DNA from: JANMQK01 sp031370485
GTDB lineage: Bacteria; Acidobacteriota; Polarisedimenticolia; Gp22-AA2
Length of the DNA stretch: 32,365 bases
Reading direction: 5' to 3'
Assembly: GCA_031370485.1 (NCBI GenBank)
Contig: JANMQK010000163.1
Coordinates: 1 to 32,365, forward strand
Shown here: one piece after another, positions 24,447-30,409 of the stretch
How positions within the stretch are numbered: the stretch's first letter is position 1
Layout of the letters: the number at the start of each line of letters is the position of its first letter
Made by a program: the position numbers and the translations under genes
Notes under the pieces: generated by a model
The model's input: only the letters and a program-made list of their open reading frames with translations
What the model was told of the DNA's origin: nothing
Database searches by the model: none

Positions 24447-24998
24447 TGAATCCTGCTCCTTGATCCCGCCGTAGGTGTCCTGAATACTGGGATTGTCAGT
24501 ATAAGACCGCGCCGATCGCATCGTCAAGGACGGCTCCCCGGAGGCGGTCGCGCCGGAATCGGCCGTCGCGGGGGAATCATGGGGCACCGCGAAACCCCGC
24601 TCGGGAGCCGCGGAGAGCGCCTGCCGCACGCACTCGATCAGCCGGCCCGGGTCGACCGGCTTCTCGATGAGCGCGCCGACCCCGAGGCTCGCGCCGCGCG
24701 CCGCGAGTTCGGGACAGGACGAGCCGCTGATGAGCAGCACGGCGGGACCCTGCCCCGGCATCGTCCCGCTCGCGCGGCGCACCGACTCGAGCAGGTCGAG
24801 CCCGCCGACGCCCGGCATCCGCTCGTCGAGAATCACCAGGTCGGCCCCGGCGAGGGTCCCCGGGTCCCGTGAGGCCTCCTCGCTGCCGGCGATCAGGAGA
24901 ACCCGATGCCCGAGCCGCTCCAGGAGCATCCCGTAGGAGCGGAGGACCGCCGGGTCGTCGTCGACCACCACGATTGTTTTTTTCGAGGAATCCGCCAT
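22875..24998 (-). CDS. Receiver domain in frame with an HtrA/DegP serine protease (possible fusion)
   Basis: From ATG 24998 the frame stays open for 707 residues. Residues 1-124 are a complete receiver: VVVDDDP, phosphoacceptor D58 in VILDERMPG, switch S91, and K113 in EKPVD. Residues 125-184 are a low-complexity linker. From 185 the protein is HtrA, with a membrane helix, trypsin-like protease and two PDZ domains. As one polypeptide the receiver would be cytoplasmic and the protease periplasmic, which is topologically coherent. Against a true fusion, the last 25 codons before the HtrA methionine hold 9 codons ending in A or T, unlike the GC-ending genes around, and contain a strong promoter. 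So the receiver may be a separate product that lost its stop, or both forms may be made. A sigma-54 promoter precedes it. Confidence 0.6.
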   Translation of the reverse strand: MADSSKKTIVVVDDDPAVLRSYGMLLERLGHRVLLIAGSEEASRDPGTLAGADLVILDERMPGVGGLDLLESVRRASGTMPGQGPAVLLISGSSCPELAARGASLGVGALIEKPVDPGRLIECVRQALSAAPERGFAVPHDSPATADSGATASGEPSLTMRSARSYTDNPSIQDTYGGIKEQDSMKKNGQLMTLALIASASIIFGMVLAGGLNLTLPGRAAEGIAKDQRPLHAAARAQMAAGQATPASVPASFAEIAEKVNPAVVSITSTEKVESRSQGKRPFHGDPFEFFFGPGQRRSPREEEPHFEQSGGSGFLISDDGYILTNYHVVEGATKIKVNLSGDRHDYLADVVGTDPNTDLALIKIDVDKRLPFLSFGDSEGLRVGDWVMAVGNPLQFEHTVTVGVVSAKGRVLRNLSNDYSLDNFIQTDAAINFGNSGGPLVNMSGEVVGVNTAISSVGQGIGFAVPVSTVKQVIDQLRTKGKVARGYLGITLGAVSPDMQEAWNLPSDEGALVQSILPDLPAAEAGIRKGDIIVAVDGKRIGNNDEVVRQISSKDPGSKVKITVFREGKEVTLTATLADRPLSKGGTPGPGKGRSEPQEEPNEKKLGVTVDDLTPQILQEIDMPKDTTGVVVTDVARLYEAYEKGLGPGDVITEVNRVPIKSVAEYRKEIRKVKEGGLIVFYVTSPPSRTGGDPISAYVTLRLKSQ
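24498..24527 (-). promoter_or_regulatory. Strong sigma-70 promoter of htrA inside the receiver-HtrA linker
   Basis: The minus strand has TTGACG (24522-24527), an 18-bp spacer and TATACT (24498-24503). This is one of the best promoter matches in the window. Initiation near 24491 gives a leader of about 45 nt to the htrA ATG. Confidence 0.75.
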
Positions 24999-25022
24999 GG
25001 TCCGCCAGCCCCACCCCGGCAC

Positions 25023-25038
25023 AGCAAGCGGCATGCCA
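25023..25038 (-). promoter_or_regulatory. Sigma-54 (-24/-12) promoter upstream of the receiver-HtrA frame
   Basis: The minus strand reads TGGCATGCCGCTTGCT. It matches the sigma-54 consensus TGGCACRNNNNTTGCW at every fixed position but one (T for C at position 6), with GG and GC at the required spacing. It lies in the 180-bp gap after an NtrC-family activator gene and would start transcription about 14 nt before ATG 24998. I could not define activator binding sites upstream. The rest of the gap (25039-25178) shows no gene. Confidence 0.7.
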
Positions 25039-25178
25039 CGGGTCCGGCCTGCTTCTCCCGGCTGAATGGGAGCCTGGAGGCCGCCTCGGGGGGCGCCGGC
25101 TGCGCCGTCCCGGTCCTGCGGCGGCGCCATGAGTGCCATTTTGACGCCGGAGGGATGCCGCGGGCGGGTGCCGGCCGC

Positions 25179-26549
25179 TCAGTCGTTGCCGCCAACCTCG
25201 CCATACTCCCGCAGCTTGCGCTGCAGGGTCCTGAGCCCGATCCCCAGGATCTCGGCGGCGCGGGTCCGGTTGCCGCCGGTTTTCTCGAGGGTGGCCAGGA
25301 TGGCGTTTTTCTCGATTTCGTCCATCGTGCGCGCCGGCCCCGCGGCGGGCGCGGCCGGACGCCCGAGACGGAGGCTCTCAGGGAGGGCATCGGGGCCGAT
25401 AACGGTCGTTCCGGGCGGGGCGAGCACGACCATGCTCTCGATGGTGTTTTTGAGCTCGCGCACGTTGCCGTCCCAGCGGGCCCGCGTGAGCGTCTCAAGC
25501 GTCTCGGGCGCCAGCGCCAGGCCGGAGCGGCTGTTCTCGGCCTTGAACATCTCGAAGAAACGGTGCACGAGGGGAGGAATGTCCTCGGGGCGCTCCCTGA
25601 GGGGCGGGATCAGGATGGTCACGACCTTCAGCCGGTAGTACAGGTCGCTGCGGAAGGTCCCGGCCGCCACCTTCGACTCGAGGTCGGAGTTGGTCGCCGC
25701 GAGGATACGGACGTCCACCCGGATCGTCTCGGTGCCGCCGACCCGCATGAACGTGCGCTCCTCGAGCGCCCGGAGCAGCTTTGCCTGAAGCGGAATCGGC
25801 AGCTCGCCGATCTCATCGAGAAAGAGCGTCCCCTTGTCGGCCATCTCGAAGGTCCCCACCTTGCGCTGGACCGCCCCCGTGAAGGATCCCCGCTCGTGCC
25901 CGAACAACTCGCTTTCCAGGATGTCGGCCGGGATGGCGGCGCAGTTGATGGCCACGAAGCGGTTCTCCTTGCGGGGAGAGTTCTGGTGCAGGGCGTTGGC
26001 GACGAGCTCCTTGCCGGTGCCGCTCTCCCCGGCGATCAGGACGCTCGAGCGGGTGGGCGCGACGAGCGTCAGCTGGTGCAGGATCTGCTGCATGGCCTTC
26101 GACTCGCCCACGATCTTCCCGAAGCTGAATTTCTCCTCGAGGCGCACCTTCAGGCTCGCCACCTCTTCCTCCAGGCGGCGCTTCTCGACCGTCGCGGCGA
26201 CCCGCTTGCGCAGCTCGACGAGGTTGACCGGCTTCTGGAGATAGTCGTCGGCCCCGTGCTTCATCGCATCCACGGCCGATTCGACCGACCCGAACCCGGT
26301 GATCACCAGGACACCGATCCCGGGATCCACGGCGCGCGCCCGCTTCAGCACCTCCAGCCCGTCGAGTCCCGGCATCCTGAGATCGGTGACCAGCAGGTCG
26401 GCCCCCTCATTGTCGAGGGCGTCGATCGCCTCCTGGCCCGTCGTGAACGACGTGACGTCGTAGCCGTCCTTTCGCAGCGCCAGCTCCATGCTCCGGCGGT
26501 TCCCCTCGTCGTCATCGACGACGATCACCCTTCCTTTCCCCTCGGTCAT
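25179..26549 (-). CDS. NtrC-family sigma-54-dependent response regulator, cognate to the adjacent kinase
   Basis: This is a 456-residue activator. The receiver (1-120) has phosphoacceptor D56 (LVTDLRMPG) and lysine in QKPV. The AAA+ domain (about 140-370) has Walker A GESGTGKE, the sigma-54 loop as GSFTGA rather than GAFTGA, and Walker B KGTLFLDEIGEL. A Fis-type helix-turn-helix (NRTRAAEILGIGLRTLQRKL) ends the protein. Start ATG 26549 overlaps the ligA stop (ATGA). With the kinase two genes upstream it forms a typical NtrB/NtrC-like pair, and the sigma-54 promoter just downstream is the obvious candidate target. GSFTGA variants are found in functional activators, so the change need not mean loss of activity. 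Confidence 0.94.
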   Translation of the reverse strand: MTEGKGRVIVVDDDEGNRRSMELALRKDGYDVTSFTTGQEAIDALDNEGADLLVTDLRMPGLDGLEVLKRARAVDPGIGVLVITGFGSVESAVDAMKHGADDYLQKPVNLVELRKRVAATVEKRRLEEEVASLKVRLEEKFSFGKIVGESKAMQQILHQLTLVAPTRSSVLIAGESGTGKELVANALHQNSPRKENRFVAINCAAIPADILESELFGHERGSFTGAVQRKVGTFEMADKGTLFLDEIGELPIPLQAKLLRALEERTFMRVGGTETIRVDVRILAATNSDLESKVAAGTFRSDLYYRLKVVTILIPPLRERPEDIPPLVHRFFEMFKAENSRSGLALAPETLETLTRARWDGNVRELKNTIESMVVLAPPGTTVIGPDALPESLRLGRPAAPAAGPARTMDEIEKNAILATLEKTGGNRTRAAEILGIGLRTLQRKLREYGEVGGND

Positions 26550-28663
26550 GCCGTCGTCTCCCCCTGCGGAGGCGCAGCCCCGCCCAGAAGCTTCAGAAAC
26601 TCGTCCGCCTCGATGACCCTGACGCCCAGCGCGCGCGCCCGCTCGAGCTTCGAGCCCGGGTCGGACCCGCAGATCAGAATGTCGGTTTTCTTCGAGATCG
26701 ATTGCGAGAGCCGTGCGCCCCCCCGCTTGAGGATGCGCCGGATCTCGTCGCGGGTGAGCCCCTCGATCGTTCCCGTGACGACACAGGACTTGCCGGCCCA
26801 CGGGCCCGAGTCTTTGGTCTCCGGCCGTCCCGTCCTCTCGAGCGTCACGCCGGCCTCCTCGAGCCCCCGGAGAAGGCTTTGATTCTCAGGCTGCTCGAAA
26901 AACTGCCTTATCGAAGACGCCACGCGCTCGCCGACCTCATGGACCTTCATGAGGTCCTCCTGGCCGGCCGCCGCGAGCGCCCGGATCGACGGGAAGGCCT
27001 CCGCCAGGAGCTCCGCCGTCCTCTCGCCGACGAAGCGGATGCCGAGCGCGAAGATGACCCGTTCGAAGGGGACCGACCGGCTCCGTTCGATCTGCTCGAC
27101 GAGGTTCCCGGCCGATTTCTCCCCCATCCTGTCGAGGCCGGCCAGGGTCTCGCGGTCCAGCCGGTAGATGCCGGCGATCTCCCTCACGATGCCCCGGGCG
27201 ATCAGCTGATCGACGAGCGCCTCGCCCAGCCCCTCGATGTCCATCGCCCCACGGCCCGCGAAGTGCAGGATCGACTCTTTCAGCCGGGCCGGGCAGGAGA
27301 CGTTGAGGCAGCGGGTGATCGCCTCCCCTTCGGGCCGGACGACGGCCGCGCCGCAGGCGGGGCAGGTGCGGGGCATCTCGAAGGGCGCCAACCCCGCCGG
27401 CCGCCCGTCGAGGATCACCTTGACGATTTTGGGGATCACGTCGCCGCCCTTCTCGATGAGCACCCTGTCCCCGACCCGGACATCCTTGCGGCGCACCTCT
27501 TCGTCGTTATGCAGCGTGCAGCGGGTGATGGTCGTGCCCGCCAGCAGGACCGGCTCGAGGATGGCGACGGGGGTCAGCGCCCCGGTCCGTCCGACCTGGA
27601 TCACGATGTCGCGCACGAGGGTCGTCGCCTGCCGCGGCGGGAACTTGTAGGCGCAGGCCCAGCGGGGCGCCCGCGCGGTGAAGCCGGCCTGTTTCTGTAG
27701 ATCGAGCGAGTCGACCTTGATGACGCAGCCGTCCACCTCGTAGGCGAGGGTGTCGCGCTTCTCCTGCCACTCCCTGCAGAAACGCTCGACTTCCGGGAGG
27801 TCGCGGCAGGCGCGCGTCGCCGGATTGGCCCGCAACCCGAGGTCGCGCAGGCGCCCGAGCGCCTGTGCGTGGGTCTCGGGCATGGCTTCCCCCTCGACGC
27901 GGACCAGGCTCCAGACGTAGAGGCTCAGCGGCCGCTGCGCGGCCAGTCTCGGGTCGAGAAGCCGCAGGGCCCCTGCGGCGGCGTTGCGCGGGTTGGCGAA
28001 GGCCGGCTCGCCGGCCTCCTCGCGCTGGCGGTTCATCTCCCCGAATGCCCGGAGCGGGTAGTACACCTCGCCGCGCGCCTCGAGGAGCGGGACCGGCTCG
28101 AGGAGCTTCAGGGGCACCGACGGGATGGTCCTCACGTTCGGCGTCACCTCCTCACCCACGACCCCGTCGCCACGCGTCACCGCCCGCAGCAGCGTCCCGA
28201 CCTCATAGATGAGCGACAGGGAGACACCGTCGATCTTGAGCTCCGCCACCAGCGGGACGCTCTCACGGTCGAGGACCTTCAACAGCCTGGCATGCCACTC
28301 CCGCAGCTCCTCCTCGGAGCTGACGTTGTCCAGGCTGAGCATCGGCTCCGAGTGGCGGGCGGGGGGCAGGTCTCCCCGGGGCTCGCCGCCGACCCGCTGC
28401 GTCGGGGAGTCGGGCGTTGTCAGGGACGGGAACCGGGCCTCGATGGCGCGCAACTCCTTCTCGAGTGCGTCGTACTCGCTGTCCGAGATGGCGGGGTCGT
28501 CGTCGACGAAGTAAAGCTTGCGGTGCCGCCAGATCTCGCGGCGCAGGTCCTCGGCGCGCCGTGCCGCCTCCTGCCGCGAAGCGGCGTCGCCGCCCGCAGC
28601 CTCCGGGGCGCCGGCCTTCGCGGGTCGCGAGGAGGCCGCCTCAGCCTGCTCGCCACGCTTCAC
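26546..28663 (-). CDS. ligA: NAD-dependent DNA ligase LigA
   Basis: LigA seals nicks in DNA using NAD. The N-terminal Ia domain contains LYFVDDDPAISDSEYDALE. The adenylated lysine is K143 in AELKIDGVSLSL. The OB fold shows VGRTGALTPVAILEPV and IEKGGDVIPKIV. The zinc finger has four cysteines (CPACG then CLNVSCPA). The helix-hairpin-helix domain and a final BRCT domain (KSCVVTGTIEGLTRDEI) complete the order. The start is GTG 28663, overlapping the kinase stop (GTGA), giving 705 residues. That leaves about 35 extra Ala/Glu-rich residues before the usual start, so a later start is possible. A housekeeping gene lodged between a kinase and its regulator is unusual. Confidence 0.95.
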   Translation of the reverse strand: MKRGEQAEAASSRPAKAGAPEAAGGDAASRQEAARRAEDLRREIWRHRKLYFVDDDPAISDSEYDALEKELRAIEARFPSLTTPDSPTQRVGGEPRGDLPPARHSEPMLSLDNVSSEEELREWHARLLKVLDRESVPLVAELKIDGVSLSLIYEVGTLLRAVTRGDGVVGEEVTPNVRTIPSVPLKLLEPVPLLEARGEVYYPLRAFGEMNRQREEAGEPAFANPRNAAAGALRLLDPRLAAQRPLSLYVWSLVRVEGEAMPETHAQALGRLRDLGLRANPATRACRDLPEVERFCREWQEKRDTLAYEVDGCVIKVDSLDLQKQAGFTARAPRWACAYKFPPRQATTLVRDIVIQVGRTGALTPVAILEPVLLAGTTITRCTLHNDEEVRRKDVRVGDRVLIEKGGDVIPKIVKVILDGRPAGLAPFEMPRTCPACGAAVVRPEGEAITRCLNVSCPARLKESILHFAGRGAMDIEGLGEALVDQLIARGIVREIAGIYRLDRETLAGLDRMGEKSAGNLVEQIERSRSVPFERVIFALGIRFVGERTAELLAEAFPSIRALAAAGQEDLMKVHEVGERVASSIRQFFEQPENQSLLRGLEEAGVTLERTGRPETKDSGPWAGKSCVVTGTIEGLTRDEIRRILKRGGARLSQSISKKTDILICGSDPGSKLERARALGVRVIEADEFLKLLGGAAPPQGETTA

Positions 28664-30120
28664 GGCCGCCCCCGCGCCGCGACGGCACCCGCGGCCGCGG
28701 CCGGCTCCTGGACATGCCGGCGCGGCAGCTTCAGGATGAAGCAGGCTCCCCGGCCCGGCTCGCTCTCCACCGTGATCGAGCCGCCATGCGCCTCGAGGAT
28801 CCGCGCCGCGATCGGCAGCCCCAGCCCGGTCCCGCCTCCCCGAGTCGAAAAGAAGACCTCGAAAATCCGCTGCCTGTCCTCCGTCTTGATGCCCGGCCCG
28901 TCGTCGCGGATGGAGGCGATCGCCTCCCCGTCCGGCCCGATCGAGGTCTGGACCTCGACGTTTCCGCCGGGCTTCAGGATCTGCGCCGCGTTCATGAGGA
29001 TGTTCATCACCGCCTGGCGGATGAGCGACTCGTCCAGTTCGACCGGCGGCAGGTAGGGGGCCAGGGCCTGGCGCAGGTGGAGGCCGCGGCTCTCGAACTC
29101 CGGACTCAGGAACTGGCAAGTCTCCAGGAGGACCCGGTTGAGGTCCTTGCTCTCGAAACTTGGCTGCGTGGGCCGCGCGTAGGACAGGAAATTGTTCACC
29201 AGGGTGCTGAGCCGGCGGATCTCACCCTGCAGGGCCGACAGGTAAACCCGCGCCTCGCCGCCCTCCCCGGAGAGCCGCGTGCCGATGTCCTCCTCCAGCA
29301 TCTGGAGGTTCATGCTGAGGACGTTGAGCGGGTTGCGGATCTCGTGCGCCAGTCCGGCGGCCAGCGCCCCGACGAAAGCCAGCCGGTCGTCCATCTGCGC
29401 CTGCGCCTCGAGCAGGCGCGTACGCCGCAACAGCCGCAGGACGTAAAGAAAGCCGACCAGCAGGATCAGCGCCGCCGCCCCCGCGCCGATCCAGAGCTTT
29501 CTCTGGAGGTCCTTCTCGAGAAGGCTGACTTCCTGCGCGATCAACTCCTGGGGAATGCCGATCTCGCGGACCTCGGCCGAGCCGGGGCCGCCGGTCTGGC
29601 GCAGCGCGATCACCTGCTCCGTGCGGTTCCCGACCTGCCACTCCTCTCGCACCTCCTGGTGCCCCGGGAGGACCGGGGCGCGCGGCGTGTTGCTCGCCTC
29701 CAGGCGGCTCTCCTTGCCGAACCCGCGCCAGAGCACGCGTCCCTTGGTGTCGGTGACGATGCGGTGCCAGGTGACCATCAGCGAGCGGAACACCCTCGGC
29801 TCGAACGGGCCCTGGAGCCTCTTGGGGGCGCAGGAATAGCCCTGTTCCGTGGTCACGGGGTCGCCCGGAGGGCAGGCCTCGACCGGCATGGGCGGAAGCG
29901 CGGCGGCCTCTTCGGCGCCGGGCTCCCCCGGCGGCAAGGAGACTGCCTCGAGCATCGACAGCGAACGCCTCAACGCCTGGTCGATGACCCTGTGGCTCAG
30001 GTCCCGGGACGCCAGGTGCGCGACAATGAAGATGTTGCCCAGGAACAGGCCGCTGAAAAGCATGGAGGCGAACAGCAGCCTGCTGTGGTACATCGGCTTG
30101 GATCGGCAGACCAGCGCCAC
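28660..30120 (-). CDS. Membrane sensor histidine kinase (NtrB-like)
   Basis: This is a 486-residue kinase. A first membrane helix (LLFASMLFSGLFLGNIFIV) and a second (LWIGAGAAALILLVGFLYVL, about residues 215-235) enclose a periplasmic sensor region of about 170 residues with no family I recognise; it has two cysteines (VEACPPG, GYSCAPK). The phosphorylated histidine is H259 in GLAHEIRNPLNVLS. The ATP-binding domain shows the N box (NILMNAAQIL), G1 (DDGPGI), F box (FEVFFSTR) and G2 (GGGTGLGLPIA). HEIRNPL is typical of kinases paired with NtrC-type regulators. I chose GTG 30120 because AAGGGAG lies 6 nt upstream; ATG 30093 is an alternative without a clear ribosome site. It overlaps ligA by 4 nt. 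Confidence 0.92.
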   Translation of the reverse strand: MALVCRSKPMYHSRLLFASMLFSGLFLGNIFIVAHLASRDLSHRVIDQALRRSLSMLEAVSLPPGEPGAEEAAALPPMPVEACPPGDPVTTEQGYSCAPKRLQGPFEPRVFRSLMVTWHRIVTDTKGRVLWRGFGKESRLEASNTPRAPVLPGHQEVREEWQVGNRTEQVIALRQTGGPGSAEVREIGIPQELIAQEVSLLEKDLQRKLWIGAGAAALILLVGFLYVLRLLRRTRLLEAQAQMDDRLAFVGALAAGLAHEIRNPLNVLSMNLQMLEEDIGTRLSGEGGEARVYLSALQGEIRRLSTLVNNFLSYARPTQPSFESKDLNRVLLETCQFLSPEFESRGLHLRQALAPYLPPVELDESLIRQAVMNILMNAAQILKPGGNVEVQTSIGPDGEAIASIRDDGPGIKTEDRQRIFEVFFSTRGGGTGLGLPIAARILEAHGGSITVESEPGRGACFILKLPRRHVQEPAAAAGAVAARGRP

Positions 30121-30167
30121 CTCTGTCTCCCTTATCGGCGCCCGCCGGTCAAGAGGTTGGTCGAAAA

Positions 30168-30176
30168 AGAATAACA
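30168..30176 (-). promoter_or_regulatory. Extended -10 promoter of the kinase operon
   Basis: The minus strand reads TGTTATTCT, an extended -10 about 48 nt before the preferred GTG start. It lies about 70 bp from the divergent OmpA promoter. Confidence 0.5.
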
Positions 30177-30246
30177 CATCCACCGCCCAGGCCGGCGGGC
30201 CGCTGCGTCAGGCCCGCAAACCCCTCGTGCGGAAGGGCCGCAGCCG

Positions 30247-30276
30247 TTGACAGGCCGAAAAACCGTGTGTTAGCAT
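30247..30276 (+). promoter_or_regulatory. Sigma-70 promoter of the OmpA-like gene
   Basis: A consensus -35 TTGACA (30247-30252), an 18-bp spacer and TAGCAT (30271-30276) preceded by TG make this the strongest promoter in the window. Initiation near 30283 implies a leader of about 120 nt before the coding start. Confidence 0.8.
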
Positions 30277-30343
30277 TCGCCGCTCTTCAGGGCACTCTTT
30301 CAATAAACGCGGCAATCCGAGGCGACTAGCAGAGGGCGCTCCG

Positions 30344-30409
30344 TTGACCGAAGCGCACCGCGAGTCTTGGGTGCCGCAGCGATTGTTCCCGCGAGGTGCC
30401 GCAGGGTGA
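30344..30409 (+). CDS. Possible 21-codon leader ORF overlapping the OmpA start
   Basis: In the long leader a TTG at 30344, preceded by GAGGG 7 nt upstream, opens a 21-codon frame. Its TGA overlaps the GTG start of the OmpA-like gene (GTGA). The same 4-nt overlap couples several genes in this window. The peptide (begins MTEAHRESW) resembles nothing I know. Chance occurrence is quite possible. Confidence 0.25.
   Translation: MTEAHRESWVPQRLFPRGAAG

Noticed and set aside
22698..24449. A 583-codon plus-strand open frame opposite htrA
   Set aside because: It is antisense to a gene with a complete protease triad and two PDZ domains, and its product has no recognisable motif.
24482..24501. Palindrome-like CTGA...TCAG around the htrA transcription start
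   Set aside because: Only the outer four bases pair; the inner bases do not, so there is no real operator-like symmetry.
25123..25138. A second sigma-54-like match further upstream in the same gap (TGGCACTCATGGCGCC on the minus strand)
   Set aside because: The -24 half is perfect but the -12 half reads GCGC instead of TTGC, and it lies far from the start codon.
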